From assembly GCA_944324655.1 (NCBI GenBank), contig CALUXF010000008.1, forward strand, positions 1 through 62,425: a stretch of 62,425 nt of DNA, read 5' to 3'. Position numbers and translations under genes: made by a program. Below the pieces are notes generated by a model. The model was not told the origin of the DNA. It saw only the letters and a program-made list of their open reading frames with translations, and searched no databases. Below are positions 1-8,080 of this stretch, piece after piece. This stretch comes from Candidatus Avelusimicrobium aviculae. GTDB lineage: Bacteria; Elusimicrobiota; Elusimicrobia; Elusimicrobiales; Elusimicrobiaceae. The stretch's first letter is position 1, and each line of letters begins with the position of its first letter.

Positions 1-4
1 AAAT

Positions 5-1432
5 ATGAAGATTTGGGGATACACACTCCATCCCTCGGGCTTACGCCCGGGGTTTATTGTGAGCAGTAGTTATAAAATAGACCGTTTAACCCGCAGTTTA
101 ATGGATTTTAGCAAGATAGTAGAAGTATTAGATAAGCAAAATGCCTCGTTTGTATCTATTACCCAACATTTTAACACCACTACCAGTATGGGTAGGTTAA
201 CCCTCAATATGTTATTATCCTTTGCCCAATTCGAGCGGGAAGTGACGGGAGAGCGCATAAGGGATAAGATTAGTGCTAGCAAGAAAAAAGGTATGTGGAT
301 GGGCGGCAAACCGCCACTCGGGTATTACCGCAAAGATAAAAAGATATATCCGGATGAAGAGAAATCAGCCCTAGTGCGCTCCATTTTTGAAAAATACACT
401 GAACTCAAAAGTACAACCCTATTAAAAGAGTGGCTCAAAGAACAAGGGCGAAATATATCAGTAGGCAATTTGAATTGTATTTTACGCAATAAAGCCTATA
501 TTGGCTTAGTAGGCCATAAAGGTACTTGGTATCAGGGAGAGCACCAAGGGATAATCCCAATAGAACTATTTGAACAGGTCCAAGCAGTAATGGCAGTTAA
601 TCGTATAAACCGCCAACATTATGACCCAAAGCAAAGCCTTTTATCCGGCAAACTATATGATGATAAAGGAAATGCTATGAGCCCTAGTTGGAGTACGGGT
701 TGCAGCGGTAAAACATATCGCTATTATGTAAGCCAAGCTATTATCCGCAAAGAGCCAAGCAAATTAGGTAAAATCGGTAAAATATCCTTACCGCAACTGG
801 AAAACTTTATAGATAGTTGGTTTGAGCAATTTTTACGCGAAAAGGCCAAAATACATTCATATATCCAACATTTTGAAGTTAATAAACAAAAGCAAATCCT
901 CAAACTTTTATCTTCCTATACCATAACCCGGAGCATAGAAAAAGCATTAATTAAGCGCGTCCAATTAAACCCAAACGAAGTAGAAATAACCTTGCATGCG
1001 GAACAAATAGTAGAACTATTCAACGCTATTTATGAAAACCGAGAAATGCGGCTACTTAAACCCGAAGAATTGAAGACCGAAAATGCCTATACGGAGCCGT
1101 ACCATATCAGTACAATAGCCAACGGAGAAAAGATAATTGTAGGTCAATTTGTAGAGCCAAAGAAACGGCCTAATGCTGAACTTATCAAAATCTTAAATCA
1201 GGCCTACACATGGCACCTAGAGATCATCAATGGGGCAAGTACGCAAGATATAGCCAAACGTGATAAAGTATGCGTGCAATATGTCCGCCGAATCCTCAAT
1301 TTAAGTTTTTTATCCCCTAAGATCGTACGGGCTATCTTAAACGGCACCCAACCTGCAGATTGCACTCTTAAAAAGTTGCTCTCAATAAAATCCCCAAATT
1401 TGCAAGAACAAGAGCAACTTTTTACAAAATAA
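5..1432 (+). CDS. Large serine recombinase, N-terminally truncated
   Basis: Site-specific recombinase that would integrate or excise a mobile element. From residue about 23 the protein matches the end of the serine-resolvase catalytic domain (YKIDRLTRSL, then FEREVTGERIRDKI), followed by the Recombinase domain (KKKGMWMGGKPPLGY, about 93-200), a short linker with no zinc-ribbon cysteines, and a C-terminal helix-turn-helix-like tail (about 395-460). The first 22 residues are unrelated to the family, so the segment holding the nucleophilic serine is missing. The bases coding them include a GC-rich hairpin (CTCGGGC-TTAC-GCCCGGG). The reading frame is open to the window edge, so the true start may lie outside. 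It could be a decayed gene, a recombined gene or a contig-end artefact. AT-rich like the next three genes, and probably part of the same island. Confidence 0.8.
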   Translation: MKIWGYTLHPSGLRPGFIVSSSYKIDRLTRSLMDFSKIVEVLDKQNASFVSITQHFNTTTSMGRLTLNMLLSFAQFEREVTGERIRDKISASKKKGMWMGGKPPLGYYRKDKKIYPDEEKSALVRSIFEKYTELKSTTLLKEWLKEQGRNISVGNLNCILRNKAYIGLVGHKGTWYQGEHQGIIPIELFEQVQAVMAVNRINRQHYDPKQSLLSGKLYDDKGNAMSPSWSTGCSGKTYRYYVSQAIIRKEPSKLGKIGKISLPQLENFIDSWFEQFLREKAKIHSYIQHFEVNKQKQILKLLSSYTITRSIEKALIKRVQLNPNEVEITLHAEQIVELFNAIYENREMRLLKPEELKTENAYTEPYHISTIANGEKIIVGQFVEPKKRPNAELIKILNQAYTWHLEIINGASTQDIAKRDKVCVQYVRRILNLSFLSPKIVRAILNGTQPADCTLKKLLSIKSPNLQEQEQLFTK

Positions 1433-1464
1433 TTATATACTTCTAAATAATTATCAATTATTAG

Positions 1465-1492
1465 TTGTAAATAATTGGTTTTTAGCTATAAT
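1465..1492 (+). promoter_or_regulatory. Promoter of the ABC-3C operon, leaderless type
   Basis: A -35-like TTGTAA (1465-1470) is separated by 16 nt from a perfect TATAAT (1487-1492). Only 6 nt (ATACGT) separate the -10 box from the ATG at 1499, so transcription should begin at or next to the start codon. No Shine-Dalgarno is visible upstream of that ATG. Confidence 0.6.
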
Positions 1493-1498
1493 ATACGT

Positions 1499-2671
1499 AT
1501 GGAAAAATCAACGAATGAAAAAGTGGATTCTTTTCTTGGATATTTTGTGGAAGCTCCTAGAGCTTTGTATCACATCATATCGGACACCTCGGTTGCAAAA
1601 GTACAGATAGAACATTGGGACGATGTGTCTGTGTTTGATTACGATAATAAAATCAAAAAATTGGAGCAGATAAAATATAAATCTCCTTGTAATTTCACTG
1701 ATCATTCTAAGGATTTATGGAATGCATTATATAATTGGTTTATTGTAATCAGTAATAAAAGAGAACAATTGAGGCCTGATACTAAGTTTGTTATTTATAC
1801 ATGGAACAAATGTAATATTGGTCCTTTGGCAAATGATTTTTTAAATATTAAAAAAAATAATAATTTCAATCAAATTTGGGAAAAGCAAGAGAAGTATTTT
1901 AAAACCGAGTCTCATTCTGATGAAATCAAAAGATATTTTGAAGTTATGAATGAGGATAAGGACTTGGTTAAGTTAATTTTAACTTCTTTTTATATTGAAC
2001 AGCCTAATACTACATCTCCGGAAGATTTTGAGAAGTTGCTAGAACAACAATATGGTGAATTATTTCATCCTGTGAGAGAATTCAATACCTATATTAAAGG
2101 GAAACTTTACATTTCTTTAGAAAATCCTAAATTAAAGGCAGAAAAATTAATTGAATTTACAAGGGCAGATTTTGATTTTTATAAAGACAGATACAATCGG
2201 CCGCCAATTTATAACCTTCTAGATAGTTCAAATATAGAACGTAAAAAAATAAAAGGTTTAGAATCATCTTTGATGGTAAAACAATTGGAAGAAATAGGAC
2301 TTAAAGATTCCATCGAAAATGCAATCATAGATTATATCGCATGGGATATATTATGTCTTGATTGCTTGGCTTATGGCTATCTTGCAGAATCGGATATTAG
2401 ACAAGTATACGATGAAGCAAAAAGAGAATGGCAAGAAAACAAAACTTATTTAGCAACAAAAAATCAAGAATATGATGGGGTGGAACTGTATCGTAAATGT
2501 TGTGAGGAAAAGATTCAACCAAAATCTTTACTAATTCAAGGGTCTGAAAAAAGAGTTGCGAGAGGTGTCTATAATAAAATGGCCAATAACCCTGTAGATG
2601 ATAGACATTCAGTTGGTTGGCATCATAAATATAAGGAAAAATTTAAAGATTTTTATGAAGAAGATATATAA
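1499..2671 (+). CDS. ABC-3C effector: DUF4297-like nuclease domain plus ABC-3C C-terminal domain
   Basis: First gene of a three-gene operon. The N-terminus has the spacing of a DUF4297/Cap4-like PD-(D/E)XK nuclease: a Gly-Tyr start, E38, D41/D42, then E56-Q57-I-K59. The C-terminus (about 330-380) has the RGVYNKMANN...VGWH pattern typical of the C-terminal domain of ABC-three-component (ABC-3C) effectors. I therefore infer a DNA-cleaving effector controlled by the two downstream proteins; no enzymatic role is proven by sequence alone. I chose the ATG at 1499 because a TATAAT lies 6 nt before it; a TTG start at 1475 is also possible. AT-rich and unlike the neighbouring chromosome, consistent with horizontal transfer. 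The next gene overlaps its 3' end. Confidence 0.72.
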   Translation: MEKSTNEKVDSFLGYFVEAPRALYHIISDTSVAKVQIEHWDDVSVFDYDNKIKKLEQIKYKSPCNFTDHSKDLWNALYNWFIVISNKREQLRPDTKFVIYTWNKCNIGPLANDFLNIKKNNNFNQIWEKQEKYFKTESHSDEIKRYFEVMNEDKDLVKLILTSFYIEQPNTTSPEDFEKLLEQQYGELFHPVREFNTYIKGKLYISLENPKLKAEKLIEFTRADFDFYKDRYNRPPIYNLLDSSNIERKKIKGLESSLMVKQLEEIGLKDSIENAIIDYIAWDILCLDCLAYGYLAESDIRQVYDEAKREWQENKTYLATKNQEYDGVELYRKCCEEKIQPKSLLIQGSEKRVARGVYNKMANNPVDDRHSVGWHHKYKEKFKDFYEEDI

Positions 2672-3179
2672 AAAATATTGTAATGATATACAAAATCCTG
2701 CGTTGGGAGCTTTTCTAATATACACATTTGCAAAGCTTTTTTATCAAAGAAAAAAGAATTATTTAAATTTGCTTGATGTGCTAATATTTATCCCTTTGAT
2801 AATGGTCAAAGATACCAGGGAAATTTTGTATTGCTTAGATACTAATGGTAAATCTCATAAAATTATTAAAATCAGCAAGTTTTATGAAAAAGTTGGATAT
2901 ATTGGTAAGCGCGATAACAATCTGACTTTAGGGACTATAAATGGCGTGATACTGAGATTTCGGGAATTTATCATGGCATCAATTATCTTTGCGGTAGATA
3001 CAAAATTGGTAGAACTTACTTCGGAGGGATATATAAAGCCAAGTGATATTCATTTTCCTAATTTTGACTTAAATAAAGAACTGTCCGTTCTTGTGAGCGC
3101 TACCATTGTATTATCTAAACTTTATGCAGATGATACCGATTTTAATAAAGTTTTGAAAAATTTAGAGGTTATCTTATAA
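2655..3179 (+). CDS. ABC-3C middle component
   Basis: A 174-residue helical protein between the effector and the ATPase. Its N-terminus (NPALGAFLIYTFAKLFYQ) fits the NPxLGAxLI pattern of ABC-3C middle components, small proteins thought to bridge the ATPase and the effector. The ATG at 2655 overlaps the upstream gene by 17 nt; an in-frame ATG at 2598 would overlap by 74 nt and adds an unrelated N-terminus. Its stop overlaps the start of the ATPase gene by one base (TAATG), implying translational coupling. No catalytic motif is visible. The assignment rests on gene position and the short N-terminal pattern. Confidence 0.68.
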   Translation: MKKIYKKYCNDIQNPALGAFLIYTFAKLFYQRKKNYLNLLDVLIFIPLIMVKDTREILYCLDTNGKSHKIIKISKFYEKVGYIGKRDNNLTLGTINGVILRFREFIMASIIFAVDTKLVELTSEGYIKPSDIHFPNFDLNKELSVLVSATIVLSKLYADDTDFNKVLKNLEVIL

Positions 3180-5098
3180 TGAAAAATATACAAATAGAAA
3201 ATATTATTATTTGGGCAAAAAATCCAAATTTAAAACCTAGAATTTTGACGTTTTCAATGGGTAAAGTTAATATTATTCATGGACTGTCTCAAACGGGAAA
3301 ATCTGCAATCATTCCAATCATTGATTATTGTTTGGGGAGTACACAAAATAAAATTCCGGTTGGACATATCCGTGAATACTCTGCTTTTTTTGGAATAGTG
3401 CTAAATATTTCAGGAATTAAAGTATTATTGGCTCGAGAAAATCTTGATGAATCGAGCAAGAAGATAATTGTTTTGGAAGACATGCAGAAAATACCTGAAA
3501 ATTTAGATATTACCAAAGAGCAATCTATTGATGAATTTAAAATTAATTTTAATAAAATAATGGGCGTTCCATTCTGCGAACCTAAATATTCAATGGGAAT
3601 GAGAAATGCGCGGTTAAGTTTTAGAGATCTAGTAACATTTAATTTTCAACCACAATATATAGTTGCAAATCCGAATTGTTTGTTATATAAAATGGATGTT
3701 TCCAAATATAAGAATTTAATAATTCCTGTTTTTAATCTTATTATTGGTGCTGAAACTTTAGAAAATATTGAAAATAGGAACAAATTAGATGAGCTTAAGA
3801 AACAACTGGAGGAACTGCAAAAAAATAATGCAAATTATCAGAAAAATAAAGATAGACAATTAGAAAGGGCCACCTCAATTATTTCAAAAGCTATCAAATA
3901 CGGTCTATTGGATGCGAAATATACGAAAAATATCAAAGATGTTCGGGATTATAAAAAAATTTTACAGATTATTTCTCAAAAAACAATTAGAGATCTAGCA
4001 CCCAGTCTGGCACAAGCGGACTCAATCAGTGATTTATTAAATGACCTTAATAATGAAATTACGCCACTAAATAATAAGTTGATATCTCTTCAAACGCAAA
4101 AAGAATATATCGAAAGGCTAATACAATTATTAAAAGAACGGAATCAAAGCCAGGAAATCAGAAAAGATAGACTTGAAATCGTACAGTTTATTAGAGCATT
4201 TTGTGAAGAAAATTCTGAAGAAATTTCTTGTATAAGTGATATAGATGAATTTTGTTCCAATTTAGATAATATTACAAAGAATTTAAATCAAGCATTAAAG
4301 CCTGAGACTGCTTTATATGTTAAAAAACTAATGGACATTGACAGAGAAATATACAATATCTCTTCGCGGATAGAACAATTAAAGAATAAAATCTTAGAAA
4401 CAAGCAAAATCGAAAGAGAGAAAGATATCGTTGAAACAATATATGGAGATATAATAATAAAATCAAAATTATTGTTAGATTTAGCAAATTCCAAAGATGA
4501 GAAGTTGTTGGCTGATATCAATAAAGTACAAGCAGAGATAAATGCAATACAGGTTAACGATGTAAGAAGGCAGTATAAAGAGTGTATGGATAATATTATT
4601 AAATATGGACAAAAATATCTTCCTGATATTAAGGAATTTCATTACATTTCTCAATTTGTCAAAGACGACATGACCATAAAAGTTAAGAAAGAAGAATCGG
4701 ACGAGATGGATTTCTATTTATGGGAAACGGGGAGTGGTTCCAATTGGGTTGCGTTTCATATAGGAGTCCTTTTGGGATTCCATTTTCATTTTTTAGAGCG
4801 AGAATTGCCCATGCTTAATTTTATAATATATGACCAGCCTAGCCAGGTCTATTTTCCACAAAAACTTCTTACCAAAGATAACAATATGAATAGCGGTAAT
4901 GATGTTGAACAAGTAAAAAAAATATTTAAAACATTTGAAGATGCTACTAGAGATGCAAAGGGAAGTTTGCAGATCATTGTTTCAGATCATGCTGGGGAGT
5001 CCATATGGGGAAATATCCCTGATAAATATAAACATATTGTGGCAAATTGGAGTGATGGTGAAGCCTTGATTCCAAAATCGTGGTATGATGCCAAATAA
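3179..5098 (+). CDS. ABC-3C ATPase (DUF3732 family)
   Basis: An SMC/Rad50-like ABC ATPase of the DUF3732 type. Walker A is G35-LSQTGKS-42, directly followed by the family hallmark AIIPIIDYCLG. Long charged segments at about 190-330 and 400-480 are predicted coiled coil. The ABC signature-like GSGSNW lies near residue 515, Walker B ends at D552 (FIIYDQPSQ), and the switch region is VSDH near 602. All ATPase motifs are intact, so the protein should be active. In ABC-3C systems the ATPase is thought to sense or contact nucleic acid and to license the effector. It is the last gene of the operon and ends about 165 nt before the terminator of the tRNA-Ser gene. Confidence 0.85.
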   Translation: MKNIQIENIIIWAKNPNLKPRILTFSMGKVNIIHGLSQTGKSAIIPIIDYCLGSTQNKIPVGHIREYSAFFGIVLNISGIKVLLARENLDESSKKIIVLEDMQKIPENLDITKEQSIDEFKINFNKIMGVPFCEPKYSMGMRNARLSFRDLVTFNFQPQYIVANPNCLLYKMDVSKYKNLIIPVFNLIIGAETLENIENRNKLDELKKQLEELQKNNANYQKNKDRQLERATSIISKAIKYGLLDAKYTKNIKDVRDYKKILQIISQKTIRDLAPSLAQADSISDLLNDLNNEITPLNNKLISLQTQKEYIERLIQLLKERNQSQEIRKDRLEIVQFIRAFCEENSEEISCISDIDEFCSNLDNITKNLNQALKPETALYVKKLMDIDREIYNISSRIEQLKNKILETSKIEREKDIVETIYGDIIIKSKLLLDLANSKDEKLLADINKVQAEINAIQVNDVRRQYKECMDNIIKYGQKYLPDIKEFHYISQFVKDDMTIKVKKEESDEMDFYLWETGSGSNWVAFHIGVLLGFHFHFLERELPMLNFIIYDQPSQVYFPQKLLTKDNNMNSGNDVEQVKKIFKTFEDATRDAKGSLQIIVSDHAGESIWGNIPDKYKHIVANWSDGEALIPKSWYDAK

Positions 5099-5264
5099 AA
5101 ATTCAGTGGTTTGATTTGTAAAACATTTATTGTTAATCCTCTTAGTTAGAGCTTAGATACAAGGGACAAGGACAACTTCCTGCTTAACCTCGTCAGCATA
5201 AAAACAAAAGATTGGCCACAAATCACAAAATTCTGCAAAAAACCGCATGTTGAAAGTCGTGCAT

Positions 5265-5301
5265 AAAAAAATCCCCGTCGGGCTTTTGCCTCAACGGGGA
5301 T
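5265..5301 (-). terminator. Terminator of the tRNA-Ser gene
   Basis: The 8-bp stem ATCCCCGT/ACGGGGAT (5271-5278 with 5294-5301) contains a smaller inner stem. On the minus strand it is followed by seven T, as expected downstream of the tRNA gene. Confidence 0.75.
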
Positions 5302-5328
5302 ATATGCTTAAAATTCAAAACTAAAATA

Positions 5329-5419
5329 CGGAGAGGGAGGGATTCGAACCCTCGATACGGGAATTAACCCGTATAACGGTTTAGCAAACCGCCGCTTTCG
5401 GCCTCTCAGCCACCTCTCC
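5329..5419 (-). tRNA. tRNA-Ser (GCU anticodon)
   Basis: A 91-nt class II tRNA. The acceptor stem is GGAGAGG (5413-5419) with CCTCTCC (5330-5336) and discriminator G. The anticodon loop reads TTTGCTAAA on the minus strand, giving anticodon GCU for AGC/AGU serine codons. The long variable arm (ACGGGTT...CCCGT) and the T-loop GGTTCGAATCC are present. No CCA is encoded. Its 3' end faces the mobile island, the usual geometry for an integration target, although no second copy of the 3' end is visible in the window. Confidence 0.95.
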
Positions 5420-5478
5420 AAAATTCATTTATTTTGTTACTGTTTCTTCAGCAACAACATAAATATTATAACAAAATT

Positions 5479-6435
5479 TTAGAAACTTTTCTTAAGGCCT
5501 TCATCTAAGCTGGTGAAAGTTTGCCCGGTCAATTCCGTCCATTTTTTATTGCTGCAAATCCAATGGCCGGGGATGATAGCTTCTGTTACTTTGTCATAAT
5601 TTAAAGCGGGCTCTATACCGCTCACGCGGGCAACGCTTTCATACAAAAAAGCGGCCGCGCGCATAAGCCATACGGGGGCTTTGGGCATAAAAGGTTTATG
5701 CACGCGCATGGCCGCCGCCATACGGCTTATAAAATCCGGCCAGCTGTATACGGCGCTCTCGCACACGAAATAGGTTTGGTGTGCCGTATCCGGGCGTTTA
5801 TAGGCCGTAACCAAGGCCGAGACCAAATCGTCCACATGTACAAAGCTGAAATATCCGTTTCCGGAGGTATTCACCATTAACCCCCTTTTTACCCACGCGG
5901 CAATTTTAGATACTCCGGAATCATTTTTCCCGTATACGATGGGCGGGCGGACGACAGTCCACTTAATGCCGTTTTTTAAGGTGTGTACGGCCAGTTCCCC
6001 CCCCAGTTTGGTGCGTCCGTAATCGGAAACGGGGGCCGGGGCGTCTTCTTCCGTGCGCGGGTGTTCCAAATCCGCCGCGTAGCCGCTGGCCGCCAGGCTG
6101 GATACATGCACAAAAGTTTCCAACCCCGGGGTTTGGTTTGCCGCGGCTACTACGTTTTGGGTGGCGGTTACGTTGGCGCGCTCAAAATCGGACCGGTTGA
6201 AGCCAAAAATGGCGGCCGCCAAGTGAAACACCCCCTGACATCCTTCCATGGCTTGTTTTAAACTGTCCACATTATCATAATCTACCCGCACTATTTTTAC
6301 GGCAGGGTTAGCCGGTTGGTGTTTGGGCGCGCGGCGGGAAGTAACCCGCACGTTAAACCCTTCCAAGAGCAGCAAGTCCGTCAATTTGCGGCCTATAAAG
6401 CCGTTTCCGCCGGTAATAAGCACGGTAGGTTTCAT
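5479..6435 (-). CDS. NAD(P)-dependent epimerase/dehydratase (extended SDR)
   Basis: A 318-residue extended short-chain dehydrogenase/reductase. The N-terminal Rossmann motif is TGGNGFIGRKL (about 8-18), and the catalytic YxxxK is present as YGRTK (about 145). The family acts on nucleotide sugars or similar carbonyl substrates; the substrate cannot be told from the sequence. It is the last gene of the operon that begins with ftsK and starts 5 nt after the preceding stop, so it is likely transcribed with the envelope genes and may act on an envelope sugar. Confidence 0.85.
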   Translation of the reverse strand: MKPTVLITGGNGFIGRKLTDLLLLEGFNVRVTSRRAPKHQPANPAVKIVRVDYDNVDSLKQAMEGCQGVFHLAAAIFGFNRSDFERANVTATQNVVAAANQTPGLETFVHVSSLAASGYAADLEHPRTEEDAPAPVSDYGRTKLGGELAVHTLKNGIKWTVVRPPIVYGKNDSGVSKIAAWVKRGLMVNTSGNGYFSFVHVDDLVSALVTAYKRPDTAHQTYFVCESAVYSWPDFISRMAAAMRVHKPFMPKAPVWLMRAAAFLYESVARVSGIEPALNYDKVTEAIIPGHWICSNKKWTELTGQTFTSLDEGLKKSF

Positions 6436-6440
6436 GGTGT

Positions 6441-6956
6441 TTACTCTACCTCAATTTCCAACGTTTGCTCTATTTTTTTGGCGGCTTGTTTTTTGGCTTT
6501 TTCAGCCGCTTCTTTAATGGCTTGGTTGGTTTCATCAATCTTTTCTTTATTGTCTTCCAACTCTTGGTTAATAAAGTTTTCCGGGCGGGTGGCACGGCGG
6601 CGGACGAAATCAAAATTAAAGGTAAAACGGTTTACGCCGCGTTTAATATCCTGCATGGTGGGAAACTCTCCGTATTTTAACTTATTGATAGGGGTTACGT
6701 TATCTTTTTGCGGGAAATACCACAATAAGGAAAATAACACCGCCGCAATAAAAACAAGCGTGATAAACCGGCAAAAATTAGGGAAGTTATACAACCCCAA
6801 TATATTGTTTATGACGGCTAAAACCAAAATAACCCCCGTCCACATCATTAGGGTGATGCCGGCAAAATAAAACCCGGCTGCATCATAATCGGGGAACAAT
6901 ACCATTACCCCAAAATAACATAACAACATAAGGCCGAAACGTTGCCAACCTGTCAT
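6441..6956 (-). CDS. Membrane protein of unknown function with charged C-terminal helix
   Basis: Not recognised. The N-terminal 100 residues hold about three hydrophobic segments (roughly 7-25, 33-55 and 62-82). The C-terminal 50 residues are a highly charged Glu/Lys/Ala helix, probably a coiled coil on one face of the membrane. The gene lies between the tonB-like gene (3-nt gap) and the epimerase in the Tol operon, so a role at the envelope is plausible. No catalytic motif is visible. Confidence 0.7.
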   Translation of the reverse strand: MTGWQRFGLMLLCYFGVMVLFPDYDAAGFYFAGITLMMWTGVILVLAVINNILGLYNFPNFCRFITLVFIAAVLFSLLWYFPQKDNVTPINKLKYGEFPTMQDIKRGVNRFTFNFDFVRRRATRPENFINQELEDNKEKIDETNQAIKEAAEKAKKQAAKKIEQTLEIEVE

Positions 6957-6959
6957 AAG

Positions 6960-7679
6960 CTATTTCTCCTGTTTGAACTCTACCACCACGGTCAGTTCAT
7001 CTTTTTCATAATACATGGGCAGGGGCGCGAAGGGCCCTGCGTTAATTACTGCGGAAGTAGCCGCAAAATCAAAGGTATCATCGCCGGAAGAACGCTGTAC
7101 TTCCACGTCTTTTAATTTTCCGTCCCGCACGATGGAAAATGATACCAACGCGGAAAGTACGTTTCCGGCGGGGCGGCGTTTTTCCCATTCAATCCACATG
7201 GCGTTGCGTACTTGGGTAATATACCAAGGGTAAGGAAAATTTGCAAAATCCGTTTGAATGTTTCCGCCTTGGAATTCCCCCTCTTTGCTGGCTTGAAGGG
7301 CGTCGTCTTTTTGGGTGTTTTCCCCTTCGTCTAACACGCTGGGCGCCGCCAGCGGGGCTTGGGCTTGCTTCTTGGCGGTTTGTTTTTTTGTGGTAATCTC
7401 ACTTTTAGCCGTGTAAGCTTTTTTAGCGGGTTTGGCCGCTGGTTTTGGCTCCGCTTCTGGCTTGGCAACGGGCTGGGCTTTTACTTCCGGCGCTTTAGGG
7501 GCCTGGGTTTTCACCGGGGACTGCGCCTCCTGCCCGGTAGTGGCTACTACTTTGCCGCTGCCTATAAAATCAATCGTATACGTGGCGGAAATCTGCTTCC
7601 CGGCGGGTAACATTACCAGGAAAAGCAGTAGAAACAATAAGGCGTGCACTCCGCCGGAATACGCAAGATAGCGGTTCAT
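6960..7679 (-). CDS. TonB/TolA-type energy transducer
   Basis: A 239-residue periplasm-spanning transducer. It has one N-terminal membrane segment (about 8-28), a Pro/Lys/Ala-rich extended linker (about 50-130), and a C-terminal TonB/TolA-like domain (about 145-236) with FPYPWYITQVRNAMW, a SSGD motif and the conserved PFAPLP turn. It sits directly downstream of tolQ and tolR, with its start overlapping the tolR stop by one base, so it should be the protein energised by this proton channel. No tolB or pal is nearby, so it could serve as either TonB or TolA. Confidence 0.85.
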   Translation of the reverse strand: MNRYLAYSGGVHALLFLLLFLVMLPAGKQISATYTIDFIGSGKVVATTGQEAQSPVKTQAPKAPEVKAQPVAKPEAEPKPAAKPAKKAYTAKSEITTKKQTAKKQAQAPLAAPSVLDEGENTQKDDALQASKEGEFQGGNIQTDFANFPYPWYITQVRNAMWIEWEKRRPAGNVLSALVSFSIVRDGKLKDVEVQRSSGDDTFDFAATSAVINAGPFAPLPMYYEKDELTVVVEFKQEK

Positions 7680-8080
7680 TAGCTTTTAGATAAAACCCCA
7701 ATCCCCAATTTGGCCGCGCCTAATTTTTTAGCCACGTCAAACACGTCCACCACGTTTTGTATGGGAACTTCTTTATCCGCCTGTACCAAAATGGTTTTTT
7801 TGTTGGCTTTGCCCATACGCAAAATGAGTTCTTTTTCCAGCGCGGCGGCGGAAATTTTCTTTTCAGCCACAATAATGGCCCCGTTTTTGAGCACTTCCAC
7901 GCGGATGACATCGTCCTCCGCCGTGGTATTAATGGCTTTGGCGCGGGGCAAATCCACGCTAAGCTGCATTTGCACCAAAAGCGGGCTCATAACCATAAAA
8001 ATGATTAGCAATATCAGCGTGATATCAATAAACGGCACCATATTAATATCCGCCATGACGGTTCTTTGTTTATGAGCCAT
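7679..8080 (-). CDS. tolR: ExbD/TolR biopolymer transport protein
   Basis: A 133-residue protein with the ExbD/TolR layout: a short cytoplasmic start, one membrane helix (about 15-37) carrying the proton-relay Asp in NMVPFIDITLILLI, and a periplasmic domain ending in VDVFDVAKKLGAAKLGIG. Together with the ExbB/TolQ partner encoded upstream it forms the proton-driven motor that powers the TonB/TolA-like protein. It overlaps both neighbours by one base. The sequence cannot separate ExbD from TolR; I chose TolR because the operon is a general envelope operon. Confidence 0.88.
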   Translation of the reverse strand: MAHKQRTVMADINMVPFIDITLILLIIFMVMSPLLVQMQLSVDLPRAKAINTTAEDDVIRVEVLKNGAIIVAEKKISAAALEKELILRMGKANKKTILVQADKEVPIQNVVDVFDVAKKLGAAKLGIGVLSKS

